From GWE2-42-39 sp963662895 (GTDB taxonomy: Bacteria; Bacteroidota; Bacteroidia; Bacteroidales; Prolixibacteraceae), in assembly GCA_963662895.1 (NCBI GenBank), contig OY759982.1, positions 372,001-436,000 on the forward strand: a stretch of 64,000 nt of DNA. The letters run 5' to 3'. Each line of letters begins with the position of its first letter. Within the stretch, counting starts at the first letter, position 1. Below, piece after piece: positions 51,289-61,011 of this stretch. Below the pieces are notes generated by a model. It searched no databases. It worked only from the letters and a program-made list of their open reading frames with translations, and had not been told where the DNA came from. The position numbers and the translations under genes are program-made.

Positions 51289-54200
51289 ATGAAAAAATTA
51301 TTGAAAACAGGGGGATGGGATTCTCATGCCTTGGAAAAATGTTTTAAAACTATGAAGATTTTTCTTTTTGTAATGATTCTGAGTATAGGACAGTTGCTGG
51401 CCATTGATTCCTATTCTCAAAGAACAAAACTTTCCTTGGATTTCGAAGGGACAAGATTGGTCGACGTTTTGGATGAAATTGAAAACAAAACAGAGTTTTT
51501 CTTTCTTTTTAATGAAAAATTAATTGATCTGGACAGGAAAGTGGATATTCATGTGAATGATCAGGGAATTACTGAAATATTGGAAACCCTTTTTAAAGGG
51601 ACTAATGTGAAATACCAGATCGTTGACAGAAAGATTGTACTTTCTCCGAAAAATTCATTTCAGCCGTTACAAAAAACGGTTACCGGAAAAGTGACCGACT
51701 CTTCCGGCGCTCCTTTGCCTGGTGTAACAGTAATAGTAAAAAGAACTACCCAGGGTATTATTACTGATGCCAACGGGAATTACTCTCTTTCCAATATTCC
51801 AGGCGATGCAATTTTAGTATTTTCATTTGTAGGGATGAAAACACAGGAAATATCGGTTGCCGGGAAGACAGATATTAATATTGTCCTTGCAGAGGAACTT
51901 ATTGGTATTGAAGAGGTTGTTGCTGTGGGCTATGGAGCAATCGCGAAAAAGGAACTTACCTCCGCAATTTCGCATGTATCGAGTGAAGATTTCCTGAATG
52001 TGGCCAGCATTGATCCGACGATGCAGATTCAGGGGAAAGTTTCCGGCGTTTCGATTACCAATACAGGCAGCGGGGATCCGAACAATCAGGCCAACATTCA
52101 AGTGAGAGGAATTTCATCAAGGTCGGCAGGACTGGGCCCGCTGATTGTCATAGACGGAGTTCCCGGAGGAAACCTGACTAATATCAATGTAAATGACATT
52201 AAGTCGATTGATGTGCTGAAGGATGGTGCCGCTTCTGCTATTTACGGAACCAGAGGAAGTAACGGAGTGGTATTGATCACAACGAAATCAGGGAAAAAAG
52301 ACGGGAATTTATATACTTCCTATCATGGCTATGTGTCGGCAGACATCATGAAAGATGAACTGAGACCTCTAAGTGCACAGGAATTCAGGGAATACCGGGT
52401 TCCAAAAAATCAGGGAGTAGACCAGGGCGGAAATACCGACTGGATGGATGCTGTTACCCGGACTGGTTTTACTCATAGCCATACCATAACTTTTGCAGGC
52501 GGAACAGCCAATAGTAATTACCGTGCAAGCGGGGATTATCGTAAATCTGAAGGTATTGATCTTCGTTCAGACCGGAAGGAATACGGAGCCCGGCTTTCAT
52601 TTCACCATACAACAAACAGCGGGTTGTTTAATTTCTCGGTTAATGTTACTCCCCGGGCAATTTACCGGAATAATGCCGATTGGAGTGTCTTTAAAGCAGC
52701 GCTGGAAGCAAATCCGACCACACCGGTTTTTGATCCGGAGAATCCGCTACAATATGCTAACTTCAATGGTCAGGCAGCAGATTTCAATCCGGTAGAATTA
52801 CTTAAACTGGAGGAAAGCGGCGGTGAGACGAAGCTACTCGACTGGGATGCTACGGTAAAATTGAATTTGCTGCCATTACTGACTGACAGGAAGAAGGCAA
52901 CCCATTCTTTAAACACTCAGGTAACGATCGCCCAGCAGCAAAATGACAATTTTGATTATTGGTTTCGTCCGGCCATAAGTACTCAAGCTATTAATTCAGG
53001 ACGGCAAGGTGAGGCTAATCGCAAGTATTCGAAAAGTCGTCAGGAAAGCCTGGAATGGGTCGGTAATTATTTAACAGAAATGAATGGTCATAAAATCAAA
53101 GCAATGGTCGGCTATTCGTATCAGTATTTTCAATATTCGGAATTATATGCTGAAAATAAGGATTTTCCATCGGATGTTCTGAGTTACAACAATCTTGGTG
53201 TTGGAGAATGGACAAAGGAAGAGGGTAGAACCGGCATGAGCACAGGTAAAAATGACTCCAGATTGATCGGATTTTTTGGCCGGGTAAGCTATGATTATAA
53301 AGGGCGTTATTTACTGACCGCTTCACTCCGGTATGAAGGATCGTCAAAATTCGGAGAAAACAATAAGTGGGGGTATTTTCCTGCGACATCGTTAGGATGG
53401 CGAATAAGCGACGAGCCTTTTATGGCCCATGTCCGTTTTGTAGATGATCTCAAATTACGGGCAGACCTGGGTGTTACCGGGAACCAGAACTTTGATAACT
53501 ACAGGTCTTTGGCTACTATGCAAGGGTTTGGCAGCTATTATTATAATGGTGAATATTTCACGGTATGGGGCCCTGGGAAAAATGCAAATCCTGACCTAAA
53601 GTGGGAAAAAGGAGTGAACTGGAATGTGGGTATCGATTTTTCTGTATTTGATCATGTTGTAAGTGGATCGCTGAATTATTATAACAGAAGGCAAAGCGAT
53701 CTTCTGGGGGACTATAATGTATCGGTACCTCCTTATTTGTTTCCCACAACTTTTGTAAACGTAGGAACATTGAAGAATATGGGGATAGAGATCGATTTGA
53801 ATATTAATGCTATGAAAACCAGAAAATTTAGCTATCAGGTCGGATTAGTCGGGGCGACTAACCAGAACAAATTTGTCGATTTCTCAAATTCTGTTTATAC
53901 TGGCCAGGACTATTCCTGGACATGCTGGATGGAAAGTCCGGGGAATCCCGGAAATCTTCAGCAAATAAGGAAGGGCGAACGTTTGGGGAATTTCGTGACC
54001 TGGGCCTTTGCCGGAATTGATGAAACAGGTAACTGGCTGGTCTGGAACAAGGAAAATACTGAAAAAATCCCTATTAGCGAAGCCACGGATGATGACAAAC
54101 GTATTACAGGTAACGGACTGCCTAAAGTTACAGCATCGTTAACCAACTCTTTCACATATAAAAATTGGGATTTAACATTATATTTCAGGGGAGCATTCGG

Positions 54201-54576
54201 ATATGATCTGTATAACGTGCATGACCTGTACTATGGCCTGCAAAGTGCTCCCGGAAATGTTTTAAGGAAGGCATACGGCAAGAATGCAGATATTACTTCA
54301 GGACTGAATGTTTTGACCGATTACTTTCTGGAGAAAGGCGATTATGTGAAGTTGGATGTCGTAACTCTGGGGTATAAGCTTAATCTGAAAAACAGATGGA
54401 TTGAAGGGCTGAGAGTTTATGCAACAGCCAGAAATTTGGCTACCTTCACCGGGTTTAGCGGTGTAGATCCTACGGCTTATCAGGTCAATGGTCTTACACC
54501 CGGAACTAATAACGGAACCCGGGCATATTATCCATCGTCCACTCAATTCATATTTGGTGCAACAGTTAATTTCTGA
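51289..54576 (+). CDS. SusC-like TonB-dependent transporter with STN signalling domain (PUL 4)
   Basis: The 1095-residue protein has a signal region ending near DSYSQ, an STN domain (LDFEGTRLVDVLDEIENKTE, FFLFNEKLID), a carboxypeptidase-regulatory-like domain (VTGKVTDSSGAPLPGVTVIV), IGIEEVVAVGYGAIAKKE, a plug (SIDVLKDGAASAIYGTRGSN) and a barrel ending FIFGATVNF. It imports the glycan degraded by the enzymes encoded downstream and signals through FecR. SusD follows by 23 bases. Confidence 0.95.
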   Translation: MKKLLKTGGWDSHALEKCFKTMKIFLFVMILSIGQLLAIDSYSQRTKLSLDFEGTRLVDVLDEIENKTEFFFLFNEKLIDLDRKVDIHVNDQGITEILETLFKGTNVKYQIVDRKIVLSPKNSFQPLQKTVTGKVTDSSGAPLPGVTVIVKRTTQGIITDANGNYSLSNIPGDAILVFSFVGMKTQEISVAGKTDINIVLAEELIGIEEVVAVGYGAIAKKELTSAISHVSSEDFLNVASIDPTMQIQGKVSGVSITNTGSGDPNNQANIQVRGISSRSAGLGPLIVIDGVPGGNLTNINVNDIKSIDVLKDGAASAIYGTRGSNGVVLITTKSGKKDGNLYTSYHGYVSADIMKDELRPLSAQEFREYRVPKNQGVDQGGNTDWMDAVTRTGFTHSHTITFAGGTANSNYRASGDYRKSEGIDLRSDRKEYGARLSFHHTTNSGLFNFSVNVTPRAIYRNNADWSVFKAALEANPTTPVFDPENPLQYANFNGQAADFNPVELLKLEESGGETKLLDWDATVKLNLLPLLTDRKKATHSLNTQVTIAQQQNDNFDYWFRPAISTQAINSGRQGEANRKYSKSRQESLEWVGNYLTEMNGHKIKAMVGYSYQYFQYSELYAENKDFPSDVLSYNNLGVGEWTKEEGRTGMSTGKNDSRLIGFFGRVSYDYKGRYLLTASLRYEGSSKFGENNKWGYFPATSLGWRISDEPFMAHVRFVDDLKLRADLGVTGNQNFDNYRSLATMQGFGSYYYNGEYFTVWGPGKNANPDLKWEKGVNWNVGIDFSVFDHVVSGSLNYYNRRQSDLLGDYNVSVPPYLFPTTFVNVGTLKNMGIEIDLNINAMKTRKFSYQVGLVGATNQNKFVDFSNSVYTGQDYSWTCWMESPGNPGNLQQIRKGERLGNFVTWAFAGIDETGNWLVWNKENTEKIPISEATDDDKRITGNGLPKVTASLTNSFTYKNWDLTLYFRGAFGYDLYNVHDLYYGLQSAPGNVLRKAYGKNADITSGLNVLTDYFLEKGDYVKLDVVTLGYKLNLKNRWIEGLRVYATARNLATFTGFSGVDPTAYQVNGLTPGTNNGTRAYYPSSTQFIFGATVNF

Positions 54577-54599
54577 ATCTAACCTAATTCCAAAAAACA

Positions 54600-56330
54600 A
54601 TGAAAAATATATTGCGTTATTTAATCATATGCATAGGTGCTTTGACCATACAGGCATGTACAGATTTATCTGAAACCCTCTATGATCAGATCGTTACGGA
54701 TAATTATTATAACACGAAAGAAGATGTGATCCGGTCTGTGTTCCGACCTTTTGAGCATGGATTTTGGAGTATCGGTCCCCGTTTTACCATTAATGAAGAA
54801 TCCTCCGACCAATTAGGTACTTGGAACCGGGATGGATGGTGGGTCGATGGTCAGGTTTGGCAACGGTTCCACTATCATACCTGGAACATTGATGATGACG
54901 GTCCAAAAGGGGAATGGGATGCTTGTTTTATCGGTATTATGCAGGTAAATTCCGTTTTACAGGATTTTCAAAACCTTGATCCGGCTAAATTCGGCTTGAC
55001 AGAAGCTGAGTTTGATGCTTTTGCTGCACAGTGCAGAACACTTCGCGCCTGGTTTTATATCCGGTTGCTGGATGCATTCCGGAATATTCCCCTTGCCGTG
55101 AGCCGTGATGTAAATCTGAATTCCCAGGGGCAGGTACCACCTGAAGAAATATTTCAGTTTGTGGAGCGTGAGCTTAAGGAATGTATCCAGTTACTTTCTG
55201 CTAAAGAAGGGATTCAGGGCAATGGTCTTTCCCAGGGACAATGGAATAAAGCCGGTGCGGCGGCTCTTTTGGTCCGTCTATATTTAAATGCAGAAAAATG
55301 GATCGGTGAACCCAGGTATAACGAATGTGAGGAAACAGCACAAAAAATAATCGACGGAGAATATGGTTCTTATGAACTCTCCTCAAGTTGGAGCGCTCCG
55401 TTCGACTGGAATAACGATACCAATAATGAGATCATTTTCGGTTTCCCCGGAACTTACGGCCGTAGCCATTGGCATTATGGGAGTGACGTTTACTGGTGGT
55501 GTCTTCCGGCAAATGCTCACCGGTATTTCGGAAGCACCCAGCAAGGAAGTTTTAATCCCAAGTATGCTTTGCAGCCGAGCCGGGACGTGGAGGGAAATCT
55601 TTATGATTTTACACTTGGGATGCCTGTGGCTAAATTTCAAAAATATCCGGAAGACCAACGGTTGAAGTTGTATCGAAATCTGGGAAACAGCACCAGGGAA
55701 GGCATGTTCCTGTTTGGCTACCTGGAGTATAGCGAAGCCGGTGAAATCAAAAGGGTGACCTCTCCTTCCAATGGTTTGGATCTTTATTTAAGGGATCAGG
55801 TCGGGATATTCCATGGTACTCTTCCGGGAGAAGTACCTCAAAACAAGACATCGGATATGAAAACAGGTGATCACAATTCCGGATGGCACTTTGCAAAATA
55901 TCCGTTTTACGGTGATAATGATTTAGGTAAGCAGGAAGCGGACTTTGCAGAGATCCGGTTGGCTGAGATTTATTACTCCTTGGCGGAATGTAAGTTCCGG
56001 TTGGGTGATGTTAATGGTGCAGGAGCATTGTTGAATGATGTCCGTAAGCGAAATTACCCGGAGAATAAATACAGTGAATACTTATATCAGCCGGAAGGGA
56101 CTGTAGAACTGACTGCTGACGAGTTACTGGATGAATGGGGCCGAGAGTTTCTTGGTGAAGGCCGGCGCCGCACAGATCTCTGTCGCTGGGATAAATTTAC
56201 AACAAGTGAATGGTGGGACAAGGAGCCTGACGCAGATCACCATACCGACATCTATCCTTTACACCGGAATGTGCTGGGGGCAAACCCTCATCTGATACAA
56301 AATCCCGGATATGATGATATTGAACGCTGA
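54600..56330 (+). CDS. SusD-like outer-membrane glycan-binding lipoprotein (PUL 4)
   Basis: The 576-residue protein begins MKNILRYLIICIGALTIQAC with a lipoprotein Cys20. It has SusD helices at FAAQCRTLRAWFYIRLLDAF, AAALLVRLYLNAEKWI, IRLAEIYYSLAECKFRLGDV and LLNDVRKRNYP, and the closing motif EWGREFLGEGRRRTDLCRWD. The many Trp residues (for example GPKGEWDACF, WHYGSDVYWWCLP) are suitable for sugar stacking. It precedes the enzyme genes of the same locus, behind a strong stem-loop. Confidence 0.95.
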   Translation: MKNILRYLIICIGALTIQACTDLSETLYDQIVTDNYYNTKEDVIRSVFRPFEHGFWSIGPRFTINEESSDQLGTWNRDGWWVDGQVWQRFHYHTWNIDDDGPKGEWDACFIGIMQVNSVLQDFQNLDPAKFGLTEAEFDAFAAQCRTLRAWFYIRLLDAFRNIPLAVSRDVNLNSQGQVPPEEIFQFVERELKECIQLLSAKEGIQGNGLSQGQWNKAGAAALLVRLYLNAEKWIGEPRYNECEETAQKIIDGEYGSYELSSSWSAPFDWNNDTNNEIIFGFPGTYGRSHWHYGSDVYWWCLPANAHRYFGSTQQGSFNPKYALQPSRDVEGNLYDFTLGMPVAKFQKYPEDQRLKLYRNLGNSTREGMFLFGYLEYSEAGEIKRVTSPSNGLDLYLRDQVGIFHGTLPGEVPQNKTSDMKTGDHNSGWHFAKYPFYGDNDLGKQEADFAEIRLAEIYYSLAECKFRLGDVNGAGALLNDVRKRNYPENKYSEYLYQPEGTVELTADELLDEWGREFLGEGRRRTDLCRWDKFTTSEWWDKEPDADHHTDIYPLHRNVLGANPHLIQNPGYDDIER

Positions 56331-56350
56331 AAATGATTAATTTTATTGGT

Positions 56351-56383
56351 GGATGGTACGTTCTGCCTAAGAATGTGCCATCC
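56351..56383 (+). promoter_or_regulatory. Stem-loop between susD and the DUF1080 gene
   Basis: GGATGGTACGTTCT (56351-56364) pairs along its full 14 bases, with two G-U pairs, with AGAATGTGCCATCC (56370-56383); the loop is GCCTA. TTTCC follows. It may cut read-through or protect the susCD message. Confidence 0.6.
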
Positions 56384-56421
56384 TTTCCTGAATCAACATA
56401 AACAGATTTAAATCAAACCTT

Positions 56422-57150
56422 ATGAAACACATTACACTGACCATTTTATGCCTGATGACAGCATCTTCTCTTTTTGCCCAATGGACTCCGCAACAAACAG
56501 AATGGTATTATCCTGAACCTCCAAAGGTTGAACAAGGTAAACAACCGGGAGCTCCTCCATCTGATGCTCTTGTGCTTTTTGACGGGAAAAGTCTTGATCA
56601 ATGGCAGTCGGAAAAGGGAGAGGATATGAAGTGGGAGGTTTCCGGCGGAGTGCTTACCGTTGTTCCTGGAACCGGAAATATCGTTACAAAACAATTTTTT
56701 GGCGATTGTCAATTACATGTTGAGTTTAAGTCGCCGGCACCGGAAAGCTTTAACGGGCAGAATCGGGGAAACAGCGGAATATTTCTACAAAGCCGCTATG
56801 AAGTACAGGTTTTGGATGCCGATAACAATACAACTTATGTGAACGGAATGGTTGGCAGTATCTATAAACAACAGGCACCATTGGCAAACGCTTATTCGAA
56901 GAATGGAGAGTGGCAGGTTTATGATATATACTGGAAAGCTCCGAAATTTGGTACCGGCGGTGTTTTGGAAACTCCTGCCATGATCACCGTTGTGTTGAAC
57001 GGGATCGTGGTCCAGAATAATTATATATTAAAAGGAAATACCCCCTATATTGGCTTACCTGATTACGAACCTCACGGACGCTTACCGTTGATGTTGCAGG
57101 ACCATGGTACTAAAGTCGCATTTCGGAATATCTGGATAAGAAATTTGTAA
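56422..57150 (+). CDS. DUF1080 / 3-keto-disaccharide hydrolase-like protein
   Basis: The 242-residue protein has a signal peptide (MKHITLTILCLMTASSLFAQ) and a single DUF1080 jelly-roll domain: ALVLFDGKSLDQWQSEKGED, WEVSGGVLTVVPGTGNIVTK, FNGQNRGNSGIFLQSRYEVQ, YDIYWKAPKF and PIMLQDHG-type end (LPLMLQDHGTKVAFRNIWIR). Relatives cleave 3-keto-glycosides made by Gfo/Idh/MocA-type dehydrogenases, and such an oxidoreductase is encoded 20 bases downstream. It probably acts in the periplasm. Confidence 0.85.
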   Translation: MKHITLTILCLMTASSLFAQWTPQQTEWYYPEPPKVEQGKQPGAPPSDALVLFDGKSLDQWQSEKGEDMKWEVSGGVLTVVPGTGNIVTKQFFGDCQLHVEFKSPAPESFNGQNRGNSGIFLQSRYEVQVLDADNNTTYVNGMVGSIYKQQAPLANAYSKNGEWQVYDIYWKAPKFGTGGVLETPAMITVVLNGIVVQNNYILKGNTPYIGLPDYEPHGRLPLMLQDHGTKVAFRNIWIRNL

Positions 57151-57169
57151 ATAACTAACAGCAAACACA

Positions 57170-58471
57170 ATGACAATTTCAAGAAGATCTTTTATTCAGT
57201 CGTCTTCGTTGGTTGCTGCCGGCCTGGCAGTACCAATGGCCGGAAAATCTGCATGGCGTACAGGGATGGCCAATGATCAGATCAATGTAGCCCTCATCGG
57301 GTGCAGAAATATGGGATGGTCTAACCTGGCGGATTTTCTTCTGCATCAAGAAGTTCGTTGTGTCGCTCTGGCGGATGTAGATGCCCGGATCCTTGCTTCG
57401 CGGGGAAATGAATTAACCACCAAATACCAGATGAAAGCTGACTTGTATCCGGATTACCGGAAAATCCTGGACCGGGAAGATGTGGATGTGGTGATCATCG
57501 GAACACCGGATCACTGGCATTGCCTGCAGTTTGTCGATGCCTGTAAGGCCGGAAAGGACATCTATGTGGAAAAACCAATAAGCAATAGTCTGGCCGAATG
57601 CGATGTAATGGTGGCTGCTGCAAAAAAATATAAAAGAATTGTTCAGGTAGGACAGCAACAACGAAGCAGCAAACACTGGCAGGATATGGTGGATTATCTG
57701 AAGTCAGGTAAACTGGGCACAATCGGACATGTCCACATTTGGGCTAATTTCGGTTATGCAGCTATTCAGAATCCGGTCGCAGATTCTGAGGTGCCCAAAG
57801 ATATTGATTTTAATTTTTGGTTGGGCCCGGCACCCGCGAGGACTTTCAACACCCAGCGTTTTCATGGGCTTTGGCGTATGTTTTGGAACTATGGTGGTGG
57901 TTTGATGACCGATTGGGGTGTCCATTTGCTGGATATGGGATTGTGGGGTATGGATGTAAAAGAAATGCCGCCAAAAGTAACAGCTTCGGGTGGCAAATAT
58001 CTCTTCCCTCATGGGGCCCACGAGACTTTTGACGTTCAGTCAGTTTCTTACCAGTTTAATGATTTTCTGATGACGTGGGAGCATAATTCCGGTATTGATT
58101 CCGGACCATATGGACGGAATTACGGCGTTTTGTTCCGGGGAACAAACGGTACGCTGGTGGCTAACCGGGATGACTGGGAAGTATATCCGGAAAAAGATAA
58201 GATCGCGACAGTAAAGGTAAAGGCTGATTACCAGGACCATAAAAATCATGTAACCAACTTTCTGGATCATGTCAAAAACAGGGACCCGGAAACTGCCTGT
58301 CCGATTGAAAATGGCAGCCTGTGTGCGAAATATGCCCATTTGGGAAATATCGCCGCCCGCTTAGGCGCGACACTTCGGTATGATGATCAGAACCAGTCAT
58401 TTGATAACGATAAAGCCAATCAGCTAATAAAGCCCGTTTACCGGAAGCCATGGAGATTTCCGGAGGTATAA
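57170..58471 (+). CDS. Gfo/Idh/MocA-family oxidoreductase with Tat signal
   Basis: The 433-residue protein opens with a twin-arginine signal (ISRRSFIQSSSLVAAGLAVP), so it is exported folded with its cofactor. The Rossmann part has VALIGCRNMGWSNL and VALADVDAR, then DVDVVIIGTPDHWHCLQFVD and the GKDIYVEKPISNSL catalytic-Lys motif (EKP). The C-terminal domain has GGGLMTDWGVHLLDMGLWGM. Family members oxidise sugar hydroxyls, often C3, with NAD(P). Next to a DUF1080 protein it suggests periplasmic 3-keto-sugar formation followed by cleavage of the glycoside. Confidence 0.9.
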   Translation: MTISRRSFIQSSSLVAAGLAVPMAGKSAWRTGMANDQINVALIGCRNMGWSNLADFLLHQEVRCVALADVDARILASRGNELTTKYQMKADLYPDYRKILDREDVDVVIIGTPDHWHCLQFVDACKAGKDIYVEKPISNSLAECDVMVAAAKKYKRIVQVGQQQRSSKHWQDMVDYLKSGKLGTIGHVHIWANFGYAAIQNPVADSEVPKDIDFNFWLGPAPARTFNTQRFHGLWRMFWNYGGGLMTDWGVHLLDMGLWGMDVKEMPPKVTASGGKYLFPHGAHETFDVQSVSYQFNDFLMTWEHNSGIDSGPYGRNYGVLFRGTNGTLVANRDDWEVYPEKDKIATVKVKADYQDHKNHVTNFLDHVKNRDPETACPIENGSLCAKYAHLGNIAARLGATLRYDDQNQSFDNDKANQLIKPVYRKPWRFPEV

Positions 58472-58577
58472 GCCGGAGATTTGGGAACCTGGCTGATAAT
58501 TGGGAAAGAATAAAAAATCAGGATAGGTTACAACGAAGCTTCGAATAAAAACACATAAGCTTTTTTAAAATTCACTA

Positions 58578-60716
58578 ATGAAAAAAGAATTAATCATTAT
58601 TACATTTCTTTTGAGTTTCTTGTCGGAGGCTTTCGCTTCAAATCCTGGAAAAGCCCGATGGATTTGGTATCCAGGCGATATGGAGGTCTGGCTGCATTCA
58701 CAGGTAGCCAACCGCCGTCAGGAAAGAGGCGAATTTTATCCCCCTTTCTGGCGGATGGATTCCCCTTACCGCCTGGTGCGTTTCGAGAAATCGGCCGAAC
58801 TGGAGGAGCCGGAAACCATCCGGATTTTTGCAGAGGGGCGTTTCCAGTTCCGGGTCAACGGAGAAATTATACACGATTATGACCACAGGAACATTCATCT
58901 TCCGGCGGGAAAATTAAACCTATCGGTGCTGGTTGACAATCCTTCTGCCTTCCCGTCTCTGTTCATTCAGGGAAAGACGGTCTATACCGATGATAGCTGG
59001 TGTGTTACTGCTCAAAACAATCAATTTTGCCCTGTTGCATCCGGCAGCTATACGGATCCGGGCCTGCCTCCGTCTTCCTTCCATCTCGAATACCGTCCCA
59101 TTACACCGGCGGTTCTGGAGCGGCAATCAAATGCCATGCTGGTTGATTTCGGCAGGGAGACTTTTGGCAAGGTCATCGCCGAAGGAGTCAGGGGAAAAGG
59201 GCAACTCCGTCTTTTCTATGGAGAGACCAAACAGGAAGCTCTGGCAAAAACCCTGGCTGAAACGTATGACTACCGGAATATCAATTCAGCCACGGCAGGC
59301 AGTGATACCACAGAAAGCCGGGCTTTTCGTTATGTTTATGCGGAATGGGATACTTTGGTCACTCTGGAGCATATCAGCGCATTATACGAATACCTACCCT
59401 TAAATGACCGGGGGCATTTTTCTTGCTCCGATACATTGCTGAACCGTATTTATGAAATTTCTCTCTATACGCTTCGCCTGACTACCCGCGAATTTCATTT
59501 GGACGGGATCAAGCGTGACCGCTGGGTCTGGAGTGGAGATGCTTACCAAAGTTACCTGATGAACTTTTACACTTTTTTCGACCAGGATGTGAATAAGCGG
59601 ACGTTTTATGCTCTGAGGGGACACGATCCCGTGGAAACGCATATTAATACCATTCTCGATTATTCTTTTTACTGGATGATCGGACTTTATGATCATTTTA
59701 TGTACACCGGAGATACCGCCTTTACCAGGCAGATTTATCCCAGGGCCAAATCTTTGATGGAGTTCTGCCTTGCTCGGACCAATACCAACGGGTTAGTGGA
59801 AGGGCTTCCGGGTGACTGGGTCTTTATTGACTGGGCAGATATGGATAAGGAAGGAGAGATCGGTTTCCTGCAGTTATTGCTGGCGCGGAGCCTGGAGGCT
59901 ATTGCCATGAGCGCCCGCCTGGCAGAAGATGAGGCCTATGCCCATGATTGTCAGGAACGTTCGGAAAAGATCCGGAAAATGATCTTCGACATTTATTGGA
60001 ATGATCAGAAACATGCTTTTGTCCATAACCGGAAGGATGGGGTATTGTCGGAAACAGTTACCCGTTATGCCAATATGTTTGCCATTTTATTCGGTTATGT
60101 CAACAATGAGCAAAAGAAACAGATTAAAGAGCATGTTATTCTGAATGACCGGATTCCGAAAATCACTACCCCCTATATGAAATTTTACGAGCTGGCATCA
60201 CTTTGTGAAATTGGTGCGGAAGAGCAGGCGCTGAATTTTGTCCGGGCATACTGGGGCGGTATGCTTAAGCTGGGAGCCACTTCCTTTTGGGAAACTTACG
60301 ACCCGGAGCAAAAAGGAGATGCGCATTATTCGATGTATGGCCGTCCTTTTGGTAAAAGTCTGTGTCATGCCTGGGGGGCTAATCCTGTTTACCTGTTTGG
60401 CAAGTACCTTTTAGGGGTAAGGCCGACCGCTCCCGGTTATCAGTCTTATGTCATTGAACCATCACTTGCCGGTCTGGAATGGATAGAGGGGAGAGTACCT
60501 ACCCCCAACGGTGTTATGGAGATTTTTATGGACAGGAAAATTGTAAAGATAAAAACAGCTCAGGGACAGGGAGTTCTTTTGATAAAAAGTAAAAAGCAAC
60601 CTGGAGTGGAGAAAGGTGTGTTTTGTACCCCTCTTGGTGATAACCTTTATAAAATTAAGTTAGACGTTCCGCAAAAGGAATATGTAATTCGTTACCAGTC
60701 TCTTGAAAAAATATAA
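58578..60716 (+). CDS. GH78-like alpha-L-rhamnosidase
   Basis: The 712-residue protein has a signal peptide (MKKELIIITFLLSFLSEAFA), an N-terminal beta region (about 25-260) with VDFGRETFGKVIAEGVRGKG, and an (alpha/alpha)6 barrel. The barrel carries FHLDGIKRDRWVWSGDAYQS (general acid region), GLPGDWVFIDWADMDKEGEI and LGATSFWETYDPEQ (base Glu), then SLCHAWGANPVYLFGKYLLG and the C-terminal beta domain. It should release terminal alpha-L-rhamnose in the periplasm. It is shorter than many GH78 enzymes, lacking extra accessory modules. It follows the oxidoreductase by 106 bases. Confidence 0.88.
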   Translation: MKKELIIITFLLSFLSEAFASNPGKARWIWYPGDMEVWLHSQVANRRQERGEFYPPFWRMDSPYRLVRFEKSAELEEPETIRIFAEGRFQFRVNGEIIHDYDHRNIHLPAGKLNLSVLVDNPSAFPSLFIQGKTVYTDDSWCVTAQNNQFCPVASGSYTDPGLPPSSFHLEYRPITPAVLERQSNAMLVDFGRETFGKVIAEGVRGKGQLRLFYGETKQEALAKTLAETYDYRNINSATAGSDTTESRAFRYVYAEWDTLVTLEHISALYEYLPLNDRGHFSCSDTLLNRIYEISLYTLRLTTREFHLDGIKRDRWVWSGDAYQSYLMNFYTFFDQDVNKRTFYALRGHDPVETHINTILDYSFYWMIGLYDHFMYTGDTAFTRQIYPRAKSLMEFCLARTNTNGLVEGLPGDWVFIDWADMDKEGEIGFLQLLLARSLEAIAMSARLAEDEAYAHDCQERSEKIRKMIFDIYWNDQKHAFVHNRKDGVLSETVTRYANMFAILFGYVNNEQKKQIKEHVILNDRIPKITTPYMKFYELASLCEIGAEEQALNFVRAYWGGMLKLGATSFWETYDPEQKGDAHYSMYGRPFGKSLCHAWGANPVYLFGKYLLGVRPTAPGYQSYVIEPSLAGLEWIEGRVPTPNGVMEIFMDRKIVKIKTAQGQGVLLIKSKKQPGVEKGVFCTPLGDNLYKIKLDVPQKEYVIRYQSLEKI

Positions 60717-61011
60717 GTGGTATGCTTCCTGTAAAATGAAAATTAAAAATAAACAGGGAAAATATCTTTCTGTTTTCCACATGCTGATTTCATTTATAAT
60801 AAATAATTTAGTTTGTGAATTTCATATAATACGGTGAAAAATATGAAATAGACTTTAAGGTAAGAGAACTTGTTGATTTGATGATGATGAAATTGAAATA
60901 CAAAAACAATGAAATAAATACCCCATGATCATTTAAACTATAAGAATAAATATTATTTTAACGCAAAAATTTCTCAGATATATAAAGAACCAAACTTAAA
61001 CGATAAATACG
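60717..61011. other. Intergenic region, nothing recognised
   Basis: These 295 A+T-rich bases separate the rhamnosidase from the GH5-like gene. No ORF, strong hairpin or clear TAnnTTTG box was found. Confidence 0.4.
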
